A DNA stretch of 64,000 nucleotides, taken from the NCBI GenBank assembly GCA_017456605.1, contig JAFTJA010000007.1, positions 20,403-84,402 of the forward strand. Direction: 5' to 3'. Positions 10,942 through 19,251 of the stretch are shown one piece after another; the first letter of the stretch is position 1; each line of letters begins with the position of its first letter. Both the position numbers and the translations under genes were made by a program. The stretch is from Clostridia bacterium. GTDB lineage: Bacteria > Bacillota > Clostridia > Monoglobales > Monoglobaceae. The notes beneath the pieces were generated by a model. The model did not search any database, was not told where the DNA came from, and was given only the letters and a program-made list of their open reading frames with translations.

Positions 10942-11855
10942 AGCATTCTCCCCCTCAGTTTCACCAAAACATCTTCAAAATATTCCGGAATTTCTTTTGA
11001 AAACTCCATATATTCCTTGGTTTCAGGATGCAAAAATCCAATCAAATGCGCATGAAGCAACTGACCGTTTAGCTTGAACTCTTCTTTTTTCCTGCCATAA
11101 ACAACATCCCCCACAATGGGATTTCCGCGTTTTGACATATGAACCCTTATCTGATGAGTTCTTCCTGTTTCAAGTCTGCATCTCACAAAAGTATATTTTT
11201 CAAATCTTTCCAACACAAAAAAATGCGTAACCGCATTTTTGGAATTTTTCTGTGTAATAGTCATTTTTTTTCGGTCTTTTTCATCACGGCCTATGGGCGC
11301 ATCAATGGTTCCATGTTCTTCCTTTATCACGCCATGCACCAAAGCCAGATATTCCCGTGTCAAGCTGTGTTCCTTTATCTGCGCAGAAAGGCCAAGGTGT
11401 GCAGTATCGTTTTTTGCCACCATCAAAAGCCCGCTGGTGTCCTTGTCTATCCTGTGAAGTATCCCCGGACGGATTTCGCCATTTATCCCCGAAAGCTTGT
11501 CACCGCAGTGCGCCATAAGTGCATTCACAAGAGTTCCGCTGTAATTCCCTGCAGCAGGATGCACCACCATCCCCTGAGGCTTGTTTACCACTAGCATACA
11601 GTCATCCTCATATACCACATCAAGAGGGATTTCCTCTGCCTCTATCTGGGTTTCTTTTGGCTGTGGTACCTCGAGCTCAATCACATCGTTTTCTTTCAGC
11701 TTGTAATTTGCACGTACCGTTCTCTCGCCAACTGTGACAAATCCGTCAGCAATCAGTTTTTGTATTCGTGACCGGGTAAGACCCAGGGAGCTGTCTGCCA
11801 AAAAAGAATCCAGCCGTTTGCCAAAGTCACTGGCATCAATCACTATCTTTTTCAC
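10938..11855 (-). CDS. rluD: RluD-type 23S rRNA pseudouridine synthase
   Basis: The GTG at 11855, with AAAGGAG 7 nt upstream, gives VKKIVIDASDFGKRLD, the normal family N-terminus. The frame extends to 11945 but the extra 30 residues look like read-through of lspA. The 305-residue enzyme has an N-terminal S4 RNA-binding domain (about 12-75) and the RluA/RluD catalytic motif HRIDKDTSG with the nucleophilic Asp, followed by GRTHQIRVH. It isomerises uridines in large-subunit rRNA. It overlaps lspA by 20 bp; lspA followed by an RluD-like gene (ylyB) is the same order as in Bacillus. The exact target position is inferred from family only. Confidence 0.93.
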   Translation of the reverse strand: MKKIVIDASDFGKRLDSFLADSSLGLTRSRIQKLIADGFVTVGERTVRANYKLKENDVIELEVPQPKETQIEAEEIPLDVVYEDDCMLVVNKPQGMVVHPAAGNYSGTLVNALMAHCGDKLSGINGEIRPGILHRIDKDTSGLLMVAKNDTAHLGLSAQIKEHSLTREYLALVHGVIKEEHGTIDAPIGRDEKDRKKMTITQKNSKNAVTHFFVLERFEKYTFVRCRLETGRTHQIRVHMSKRGNPIVGDVVYGRKKEEFKLNGQLLHAHLIGFLHPETKEYMEFSKEIPEYFEDVLVKLRGRML

Positions 11856-12315
11856 CTTTTTGCTCCTTTCGCCACTTTTCTTCAAAAAAAACAAAAAACA
11901 CCGCCAAAGCTCCTGCGCCAAGGCATACAAAAATATCAGCCACATTGAATACCGGGAAATTTATAAGAGCAAAGTCAAAAAAATCCACCACATATCCGCT
12001 CAAAATCCGGTCAACCATATTCCCAAGCGCTCCGGCTGTCATAAAGGAAATGCCAAGATTGAGAAGGGGCGGCTTATTCTTGATTTTAACCGAAACCCAA
12101 ATCGCAACAGCCACAAACAACAATGCAACCACAACAAAAAACAGCCCTCTTCCCTGCATCATTCCGAAGGCTGCTCCTCTGTTTTCAACATAAGTGAGAT
12201 GGAACACGCCTTCAAGCAAAGGAACCGAACCCAATTCTGAAAGATGCGTTTTTGCCAATATCTTTGTCAGGAGGTCTGCAACAAATATCGCAAACCCTAT
12301 CGCAAAATAAACCAT
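11836..12315 (-). CDS. lspA: Lipoprotein signal peptidase (signal peptidase II)
   Basis: An integral membrane aspartyl protease that cleaves prolipoprotein signal peptides. ATG 12315 has AAAGGTG upstream; GTG 12324 is the alternative start. The 159-residue protein has four hydrophobic segments and both catalytic-Asp regions, GALGNMVDR and FNVADIFV, as well as the conserved NRGAAFG. The C-terminus is lysine-rich. It precedes rluD with a 20-bp overlap. Confidence 0.96.
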   Translation of the reverse strand: MVYFAIGFAIFVADLLTKILAKTHLSELGSVPLLEGVFHLTYVENRGAAFGMMQGRGLFFVVVALLFVAVAIWVSVKIKNKPPLLNLGISFMTAGALGNMVDRILSGYVVDFFDFALINFPVFNVADIFVCLGAGALAVFFVFFEEKWRKEQKGEKDSD

Positions 12316-12363
12316 ACCTCTCACCTTTAAAGCTTATGTAAATCAGATTTCAAACTGAAATTT

Positions 12364-13017
12364 TTATTGCTGTTCATCCTGCTGGGCAGTCTCTGCTGCT
12401 TCCGCCGCTGTCACATACTCACCCTTTTCGTTCACAACAATTTTAGGAAGTTCCATAGTCACCTGCTCAAGCTTTTGCATCGCAGACAAAACACCATCTG
12501 TTTTTGTCTCCACATCCATATCGAGCTCGATATGCGGAATTTCTTTTGTTTCCACCTTATTGTTTGTTTTTTCAGGCATACTGAACTCTTTCACAATGTC
12601 AAGCTGAGAGGTGAGAAGAGAAATAACTCTGGTCCTAAAAACCTCCACATTGCGGCGCATCTCTTCATATTCATAGCTTATACGAGTAACCTCACGGCTT
12701 GCATCAGACAAAAGCTGTGATGCTTTGTTTTCTGCATCCTTGATGATGTTCTCAGCACTTTTTCTTGCATTCTGAACAACCTCATCACCGGCACTCTGAG
12801 CAACCAGAATAGCACTTTGAAGAGTCTCCTCCATTGACTTATACTGAGAAATTGCATTTGACAGCATATTGATTTTGTCCTTGTTTGCAAGGTTCTCCCT
12901 GTAAATAAGCTCATAGTTTTCAGAAATTACGTTCATAAATTCTTCAACTTCAGTTATGCTGTAGCCTCTGAACTCTCTTTTAAATTTTCTGTTTTCAATT
13001 TCCAATGGTGTCAACAT
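12364..13017 (-). CDS. divIVA: DivIVA-family polar/septal protein
   Basis: The ATG at 13017 with GGAGG 9 nt upstream gives MLTPLEIENRKFKREFRGYS, the conserved DivIVA membrane-binding N-terminus. The protein is 217 residues, mostly coiled coil after residue 30, with an acidic, Gln-rich tail. DivIVA senses membrane curvature and organises the poles and septum in Gram-positive bacteria. The upstream extension to 13086 lacks support. It sits after ylmH and sepF, the same division cluster order as in Bacillus and Clostridium. Confidence 0.95.
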   Translation of the reverse strand: MLTPLEIENRKFKREFRGYSITEVEEFMNVISENYELIYRENLANKDKINMLSNAISQYKSMEETLQSAILVAQSAGDEVVQNARKSAENIIKDAENKASQLLSDASREVTRISYEYEEMRRNVEVFRTRVISLLTSQLDIVKEFSMPEKTNNKVETKEIPHIELDMDVETKTDGVLSAMQKLEQVTMELPKIVVNEKGEYVTAAEAAETAQQDEQQ

Positions 13018-13091
13018 AAAATTTTCCTCCATTCTGCCACAAAGTTCGTGGCACTCTTTAAAAACACAGGGGACATCCCCTAACATTTTCT

Positions 13092-13847
13092 TTATAACAG
13101 CTTTTCTATCTGTATGCCAAGTCTGCCTTTTTTTGTTTCTCTTACTTCTTCCAAAAGCCGGAACCTGCCATATCCCCGCACTGAAAAAACGTCACCCAAC
13201 TTCATTTTCAACGAGACATTTTGGATCTCGGTCCAATTCACAAACACGCGTCCTGCAGAAATATACTCTGCAGCAACCGACCGCGATGTTTTTGTTGCCG
13301 CCGCAACTATGCTGTCAAGGCGCAACGCCGAAACTGTGTGGCCACTTACCTCCACCCGTCTTGGCGGAATTTCAGCCTGACTTGCCGGCACAATGCGGAC
13401 ATTTGCACCACACCTGCCTATCTTGGTAAGATTTTCTGTAATATATCCGCCAATATTTTCAGCAACAAAAACCAGACATTTGTCATCAAGAACAACTATA
13501 TCCCCGATTTTTTCACGTTTGATGCCAAGCCCCAAAAGACTTCCCAAGAAATCGGGGTGGCGAAGACTGCCTATATCCCTGCCCGAAATTTCCACAACAG
13601 AAAGAAGGTCACCGAGATCCTCTTCCTCAAGGTAGTCCGGAAGTGCCGCAAAAATTGTCCGCTCTGCATCCGGATATCCGCCAAAAAATGCCGTTTTCAC
13701 TAAAGCACGGGGGATATTTTTCCTGACAATCTCCCGCTCTGCAGGAGTAAGAAACCCCACCGCCTTAATGCAGTTTTGTTTTTCACACAAAGCAACCGCA
13801 TCAACCACTCGGGCAATAAGAAGCTTTTCTTCAAGCTTACCATCCAT
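13092..13847 (-). CDS. ylmH: YlmH-like S4-domain RNA-binding protein
   Basis: A 251-residue protein with a C-terminal S4 RNA-binding domain (about residues 180-245: LRLDSIVAAATKTSRS, then AGRVFVNW) and the YlmH N-terminal region. YlmH/RqcP homologues act with the ribosome, including RqcH-dependent quality control, and the gene classically lies in the division cluster. The start overlaps the sepF stop by one base (TAATG). Confidence 0.92.
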   Translation of the reverse strand: MDGKLEEKLLIARVVDAVALCEKQNCIKAVGFLTPAEREIVRKNIPRALVKTAFFGGYPDAERTIFAALPDYLEEEDLGDLLSVVEISGRDIGSLRHPDFLGSLLGLGIKREKIGDIVVLDDKCLVFVAENIGGYITENLTKIGRCGANVRIVPASQAEIPPRRVEVSGHTVSALRLDSIVAAATKTSRSVAAEYISAGRVFVNWTEIQNVSLKMKLGDVFSVRGYGRFRLLEEVRETKKGRLGIQIEKLL

Positions 13848-14305
13848 TAGTTATTGTTCCAGGGGAAGATACCTTTGTTTTTGAGTTCATCCTTAAAATC
13901 ACCCATAATGCCCACATTATAAGGAGCAATCAAAAATATCCCGTTTGAAACCTTCTGGATGTTGCCGTCAAGAGCATAAACCGCGCCGCTCAGAAAATCC
14001 ACAATTTTTTGTGAAATGTTGCGGTCAACAGATTCAAGATTGATAACAACCGGTTTTTTATTTTTGAGATGGTTCGCAATATCCCTTGCGTCTTCAAAGC
14101 TTTCAGGGCTCATAACCACAAGCTTGAGCTGAGCAGTTGTATGTATTTTCACAACCTTGTTGCGCTTTCCGCCCTCAAAAGTTTCGGTTTCTTCCTCCTC
14201 AAGAAGCTGACTGTTTGAAAATTCGCTGTTGCCGATAAGCTCCTCTTCATAGTCATCAGGTGTCTCAAACCCAATAAGATTCAGCATTTTGTTTACAATA
14301 CTCAT
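13847..14305 (-). CDS. sepF: Cell division protein SepF
   Basis: SepF polymerises into rings and tethers FtsZ to the membrane. ATG 14305 (SD GGGAGG) gives MSIVNKMLNLIGF, the amphipathic membrane-targeting helix; the upstream extension to 14368 is not family-like. The 152-residue protein has an acidic linker and the compact DUF552 domain with VVMSPESFEDARDIANHL and VVINLE. A strong -10 element lies about 90 bp upstream, after yggS. Confidence 0.95.
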   Translation of the reverse strand: MSIVNKMLNLIGFETPDDYEEELIGNSEFSNSQLLEEEETETFEGGKRNKVVKIHTTAQLKLVVMSPESFEDARDIANHLKNKKPVVINLESVDRNISQKIVDFLSGAVYALDGNIQKVSNGIFLIAPYNVGIMGDFKDELKNKGIFPWNNN

Positions 14306-14387
14306 AATTTTTCCTCCCGGATATTTATTAAGTGTTTTTATAATATCGCAGCCCAACTTGTCCGTCATTATTTTTTTTCACCAATAT

Positions 14388-14396
14388 ATTATATCA
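14388..14396 (-). promoter_or_regulatory. Extended -10 promoter candidate for sepF
   Basis: On the minus strand TGATATAAT forms an extended -10 directly after the yggS stop. No good -35 is visible. It could give sepF-ylmH-divIVA and the genes below a secondary promoter inside the long operon. Confidence 0.4.
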
Positions 14397-14404
14397 CACT
14401 TTTT

Positions 14405-15100
14405 TTATTTTGTATAGTCTCTTTTTCCGAAAATTCCTGTGCCCACTCTGACCATTGTCGCTCCCTTTTCAATCGCCAACGGAAAATCATTGGTCATACC
14501 CATAGAAAGCTCGTCCATAGATACGTTTTCAATGTTTTCATTCTCGATTTCTGCGGCAAGCTTTTTAAGCCCTGAAAACACATTCCCAAGAAGCGTCTCA
14601 TCATCTGTGAACGGAGCCACCGTCATAAGCCCCAAAATTTTTACGTTTTCAAGCCTGCTTATCTCGCGGCAAATATCCAGACATCTTTCAGGCTCTATTC
14701 CAAACTTTGATTCTTCCCCCGAGACATTGACCTCCAGAAGAATTTTTTGAATCTTGTCAATTTTTTTCGCCTTTTTGTCAATTTCAAGGGCAAGCTCGAC
14801 ACTATCAACAGAGTGGATAAGTTCCACCTTGTCTATTATATACTTGACTTTGTTCTTTTGCAAATGCCCAATGAGATGCCATCTGACCTGCTTTACGCTT
14901 TCATATTTTTCCATTATTTCCTGAACGCGATTTTCGCCTATGTCAGTAACGCCAAAGTCAATTGCCTCGTTTATAAGGTCGGCACCATAGGTTTTTGTCA
15001 CGGCAATAAGCTTTATTTCATCAGCCTTTCGCCCCGCAGACAGTGCCGCCTCCCCAATTTTTTTGTTTACTTCCAAAAGATTTTTTTCAATATATGACAT
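14405..15100 (-). CDS. yggS: YggS/YlmE-family PLP-binding protein
   Basis: A 231-residue single-domain alanine-racemase-fold protein of the PLP homeostasis family. The cofactor lysine is in LIAVTKTYG (about residue 35), followed by IGENRVQE and WHLIGHLQKNK; SMGMTNDF and VRVGTGIFG close the PLP site. It lacks the second domain of true racemases. Family members buffer free PLP and affect amino-acid pools. The start overlaps the preceding HlyD-like gene by one base. Confidence 0.95.
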   Translation of the reverse strand: MSYIEKNLLEVNKKIGEAALSAGRKADEIKLIAVTKTYGADLINEAIDFGVTDIGENRVQEIMEKYESVKQVRWHLIGHLQKNKVKYIIDKVELIHSVDSVELALEIDKKAKKIDKIQKILLEVNVSGEESKFGIEPERCLDICREISRLENVKILGLMTVAPFTDDETLLGNVFSGLKKLAAEIENENIENVSMDELSMGMTNDFPLAIEKGATMVRVGTGIFGKRDYTK

Positions 15101-16374
15101 TATCTCACAACCTTGTTATCATAAAGTTCTTTTCCGCTTACAATCAGCTCATCATAAAGTTTCAGCGTGGTATCACCTGTACTCAGAGTTTCTGCCACAA
15201 CTACCCATTTTTTGCTGTTGTATAAAATATCCACCGGAACGAATTTTGCTTTGTCGCTTTTTATAATATAAACGCCTGTTTTTCCATCGATTATCCTTAT
15301 ACTTTCCGAGGGAATTTTAAAGCCCTCATAATGATGCTTTACAAACTCCACATTCGCCCTTGAGATGGAATAAATGTTGTTTATATACCGGTTTGATTTT
15401 ACAACCAACACCGCTTTCCCTTTTTCATCAGGCTGTATCTTTGAAACAGTTCCCATGACAGTTTCTGTCCCAATATCCGAAAGCCTTATTTCAATATTAT
15501 CGCCCACGTCCACATCTTCAATCCGCTCAATCGGAACAACCGCCGCCACACTCCAGTTGAAGTTGTTCACAATTTTGCCTACTGCATCATTTTCCTTCGC
15601 CTTGGTAAGCACCGAGGGCTTTTCAAATTTTTTATCCAGCTCTTTTATATAATCAACCGAAACCTCACCAAGTTTTTTTGTGCTTAAAAGCTCTTCCATC
15701 CCGTCTACTCTGGACGTGAAAGCCCCTGCTGTTGGAGCATAAACCGCGGTACGCTCAATATTATACTGTTTTTCAAGCTCCGCCTTTTTTGCCATCAGTT
15801 CTTCCAGTTCTTTTGAACTGTCTTTGGGCTGGGCCTCACCTTTTATGATTCTTCTGTCCTCAATCAGCGAATTTACGTTATCCTTTATCTCGGAGACCGC
15901 CTTGATGTTGTTCTTGTAGCCAAGATAAGGAACATCCTTCAGTGACAAAAGAATTTCCTGCTCGATTTTTGCAGAATCATTGCTAAAAACATCACCTTTG
16001 ATTTTGCCGGCTGACAGTTCATTTATCTTTTCCTCAACCATTTTGAGTTCACTGCTGGCTGACGCATCAACCTGGTTTTTGTGTATGTGAATAACCGTTT
16101 CGCCGATTTTCACACGTTGTTCTTCCTCCGCCTCGCAATAAACATATCCGGACGTTGGCGCTGTTATCACCGTCTGGTCTTTGAAGATATATCCTTCCGC
16201 AGCTATAACCTCTTCTTCCGTTCCCGTCCTGACCAGCATGGTTTCAATCCTTCCGCCATAGCTCAAAGCGACATTTATTGCCACATACAAAGCAAAGGCA
16301 AATATCAAAAAGGCAACAAAGCTCCTTTTTCCCTTTTTCTTTTTTCTTTTTTCTTCTCTGTTACTTGTTTTCAT
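15100..16374 (-). CDS. HlyD-like membrane-anchored adaptor protein
   Basis: Start ATG 16374 (CAGGAG 8 nt upstream); the frame extends to 16419 inside miaA. The 424-residue product has a very basic N-terminus (about residues 4-18), one transmembrane helix (about 19-40), a lipoyl/barrel-sandwich half (GYVYCEAEEEQRVKIGETV), a coiled-coil segment near residues 150-210 and a second barrel region. This is the layout of HlyD/MacA adaptors, but no exporter partner is adjacent. The gene overlaps miaA by 4 bp and yggS by 1 bp, in a division/tRNA-modification operon, so a role at the septum or envelope is possible. Substrate and partner are unknown. Confidence 0.75.
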   Translation of the reverse strand: MKTSNREEKRKKKKGKRSFVAFLIFAFALYVAINVALSYGGRIETMLVRTGTEEEVIAAEGYIFKDQTVITAPTSGYVYCEAEEEQRVKIGETVIHIHKNQVDASASSELKMVEEKINELSAGKIKGDVFSNDSAKIEQEILLSLKDVPYLGYKNNIKAVSEIKDNVNSLIEDRRIIKGEAQPKDSSKELEELMAKKAELEKQYNIERTAVYAPTAGAFTSRVDGMEELLSTKKLGEVSVDYIKELDKKFEKPSVLTKAKENDAVGKIVNNFNWSVAAVVPIERIEDVDVGDNIEIRLSDIGTETVMGTVSKIQPDEKGKAVLVVKSNRYINNIYSISRANVEFVKHHYEGFKIPSESIRIIDGKTGVYIIKSDKAKFVPVDILYNSKKWVVVAETLSTGDTTLKLYDELIVSGKELYDNKVVR

Positions 16375-17321
16375 TTCAAAAACTCCTGCTTTGAAGTGTG
16401 ACCCAGAAACAGACCGCACTTTCCAAAAATGGTTTTCATAGCATCTGTTTCACTAAGATTTATCCAGTTGATTTTCTCATTCCGCCGAAACCAGGTCAGC
16501 TGTCTTTTTGCATAACGCCGGCTTTCCTGCTTTATCTTTTCGACAGTTTCATCGATGTTCAGTTTTCCCTCAAAATATTCAAGGATTTCCTTATAGCCGA
16601 TTGCCTGCATAGCAGTGGTGCTGCGGTCAATGCCCATTTTGCAAAGAGCCTCGACTTCCCCCACAAGGCCATTCTCCATCATTTGGTCAACTCGGTTATT
16701 TATGCGCTCATAAAGCAGCTCACGGTCTGTGTCAATCCCGAAAATCAACGCATCATAAACCGCCTCACGTCTTGATTCCTCATTGACCTGGGTAAAGGTT
16801 TTCCCTGTAAGGTGACACACCTCAAGCGCCCGTATAACCCGTCTTATGTTGTTTGGATGAATTTTTTCAGCCGCCTCACTATCCTTTTCCTCCAGAAGCT
16901 TGTGCACAGCCTCATTCCCCTCATTTTTCGCAAGCTTTTCCATATCCTGCCGAAACTGTGGGTCACTGCCGAAATCATCAAATGCTATATTGTTTAATAC
17001 GCTATCAAGATACAGCCCCGTCCCTCCTGCCAGAACAGGAATTTTGCCACGGCTTGTTATGTCATCAATGCACAACCTTGCCCTTTCCACAAAATCAGCT
17101 ACGCTGTATCTTGCGCTGGGGCACAGAAAATCAATCATATGATGCTTCACTGTTTTTTGTTCGATTTCTGTGGCTTTTGCTGTCCCTATGTCCATATGCT
17201 TATAAATCTGCATAGAATCGCAGGACACAATTTCGCCGCCGAATTCTTTTGCTATTTCAATAGCCAGTGCCGTTTTCCCCGATGCCGTAGGCCCGCAAAC
17301 CGCAATCACTTTTTTCAGCAT
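16371..17321 (-). CDS. miaA: tRNA dimethylallyltransferase
   Basis: MiaA adds a dimethylallyl group to A37 of tRNAs reading UNN codons. The 316-residue protein carries the P-loop GPTASGKTALA (about residues 10-20), DSMQIYKHMDIGTAK, the DPP-binding and tRNA-binding regions, and RYAKRQLTWFR near the C-terminus. MiaB, encoded upstream in the same run, methylthiolates the same base, so both steps are in one transcription unit. Confidence 0.97.
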   Translation of the reverse strand: MLKKVIAVCGPTASGKTALAIEIAKEFGGEIVSCDSMQIYKHMDIGTAKATEIEQKTVKHHMIDFLCPSARYSVADFVERARLCIDDITSRGKIPVLAGGTGLYLDSVLNNIAFDDFGSDPQFRQDMEKLAKNEGNEAVHKLLEEKDSEAAEKIHPNNIRRVIRALEVCHLTGKTFTQVNEESRREAVYDALIFGIDTDRELLYERINNRVDQMMENGLVGEVEALCKMGIDRSTTAMQAIGYKEILEYFEGKLNIDETVEKIKQESRRYAKRQLTWFRRNEKINWINLSETDAMKTIFGKCGLFLGHTSKQEFLK

Positions 17322-17329
17322 AGGTCCTC

Positions 17330-19234
17330 CTAAACAATTCTTTTGAACATTTTTTCTATCTCGCGCTTGGTAAATTCAATCTTCATCGGTCTGCCGTGGG
17401 GACAGGTTGTGATGCCCTCTCTTTCAAGCTCTTCGACGTCTTTCACAAGAGCCTCCATTTCAAGCATGCTCAGCTTTTTGTTTGCTTTTATTGCATACTT
17501 ACATGAAATGGTATCCAAAATTCTCTCCTCAAAGCTGAGAAGGCCCAAAGGTCTTGCTTCCGCCAGAATTTCTATGACTTCAAGAGCCAGCGCCTTTATG
17601 TCCTCATCATCAGCAACAAAGGGAGTCTGACGTATAATAAGGGAATTCTTGCCGAATTCCTCTATTCCAAAGCCCATATTTTCAAGGATTTCGCCTTTTT
17701 CTCTCACAATTTGCATTTCAAGGCCGTCTGCATCCATAACAATGGGCACAAGCAACATTTGCCCCGAGACGCCCCGCATTTCATAGTCCCGCCTCAGTAT
17801 CTCAAACCGCTTGCGTTCATGTGCCGCATGCTGGTCTATCAAAAACATACTGTCGCCTTTTTGAACTATCACATATGTGTCAAAAACCTGACCAGAAACA
17901 ACCGCTTTGTCAAGAGCCTGAATGTCGGTTTCAAAAAGCTCCCCTTCGCTCTTTGTCTGTGGTATGGCTTTTTCATTTGTCTCTTCAACACTCTCGCTCT
18001 TTGGCAAAGTATCTCTTATTTCATCAAGCTTGTTTGTGGCAAAGTCTTCAAAAATTTCACTTCGGCTTGGCTCACGTAACGCATATGTGCTTGTTTCTTT
18101 TAGAACAGTGTTCTTCAAAAATCCCATAACGGTATTTTTATCCAAAGCCTCTTTTTGTTCATACGTATATCCGCCGTTTTTCCCAGGGGCAAAGCCCGTA
18201 CTTTTTTTCTTTTCAATGGTACTTGTCTGCTGAAAGTTTTCTGCCGTCTTATTATAAAGAGCATTTTTCACCGCATGATAAACAATATCATATACTTCTT
18301 TTTCGTTGGCAAACTTAATCTCGGTTTTTGCAGGATGAACATTCACATCAACCAGTTCCGGTGAGAGCACCACATCCAGCACAAAAAACGGAAATCTGCC
18401 GGTCATAAGCTCGTTTCGGTAAGCCTCTTCAACAATTTTTGAAACCACATGGTTCTTTATATAACGGCCGTTTACAAAAAGTGTCTGCCGTGTTCTGTTT
18501 CCTCTTGAAAGCTCCGATTTTCCAACTACACCGACAACTTTCACGCCATGCTCCATATGGTCAACCTCAATAACCCCTTTTGCGTGGTCAATGCCATAAA
18601 TATTGAGTATTGCATTTTTAAGGTTTCCGTCACCCGCAGTGGAAAAAACCTCTTTCCCGTCGCAAATATACTTGAATGCAATATGCGGCTTTGACAGTGC
18701 AATACGGCTCAAAACATCGGTCACATATCCCGCCTCGGTTGCATCTTTTTTGAGGAACTTCATTCTCGCGGGAACTGATGCAAAAAGATTTTCCACCAAC
18801 ATAACAGTTCCGCTGTTGCAGGCAATTTCCTCTTTTTTTACAACCTCGCCGTGCTTCAAAACAAGTCGCGCGCCTATATCCGCACCTTGTTCTTTTGTAA
18901 TAACCTCCACGTCAGACACCGCGCAAATGCTTGCCAAGGCTTCACCTCGAAAGCCCATGGTCTTGATGCGAAACAAGTCATCAATCTCCAAAAGCTTGCT
19001 TGTTGCATGACGAATAAAAGCAAACTCTGCTTCATCAAAAGGAATTCCGCAGCCGTTATCTTCCACCGAAATATACGAAATCCCGCCACGCTTTATTTCA
19101 ACGGTAATCTGTGTTGCTCCCGCGTCTATTGAGTTTTCAACAAGCTCTTTCACAACCGCAGATGGACGCTCTGCCACCTCACCGGCAGCGATTTTGTCGG
19201 CTATATCCTGGGGCAAAATCTTTATCCGGGCCAC
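17330..19234 (-). CDS. mutL: DNA mismatch repair protein MutL (endonuclease type)
   Basis: A 634-residue protein with the GHKL ATPase motifs (ENSIDAGAT, DNGCGI, GFRGEAL) and the N-terminal transducer domain. The C-terminal domain holds the latent nickase motif DQHAAHERKRFE and the conserved TCPHGRP, so this is an endonuclease-type MutL as expected for a lineage without MutH. The linker near residues 340-440 is poorly conserved and charged. It lies 17 bp after mutS and 8 bp before miaA. Confidence 0.97.
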   Translation of the reverse strand: MARIKILPQDIADKIAAGEVAERPSAVVKELVENSIDAGATQITVEIKRGGISYISVEDNGCGIPFDEAEFAFIRHATSKLLEIDDLFRIKTMGFRGEALASICAVSDVEVITKEQGADIGARLVLKHGEVVKKEEIACNSGTVMLVENLFASVPARMKFLKKDATEAGYVTDVLSRIALSKPHIAFKYICDGKEVFSTAGDGNLKNAILNIYGIDHAKGVIEVDHMEHGVKVVGVVGKSELSRGNRTRQTLFVNGRYIKNHVVSKIVEEAYRNELMTGRFPFFVLDVVLSPELVDVNVHPAKTEIKFANEKEVYDIVYHAVKNALYNKTAENFQQTSTIEKKKSTGFAPGKNGGYTYEQKEALDKNTVMGFLKNTVLKETSTYALREPSRSEIFEDFATNKLDEIRDTLPKSESVEETNEKAIPQTKSEGELFETDIQALDKAVVSGQVFDTYVIVQKGDSMFLIDQHAAHERKRFEILRRDYEMRGVSGQMLLVPIVMDADGLEMQIVREKGEILENMGFGIEEFGKNSLIIRQTPFVADDEDIKALALEVIEILAEARPLGLLSFEERILDTISCKYAIKANKKLSMLEMEALVKDVEELEREGITTCPHGRPMKIEFTKREIEKMFKRIV

Positions 19235-19251
19235 GTTTCATCCTCCTCGCT

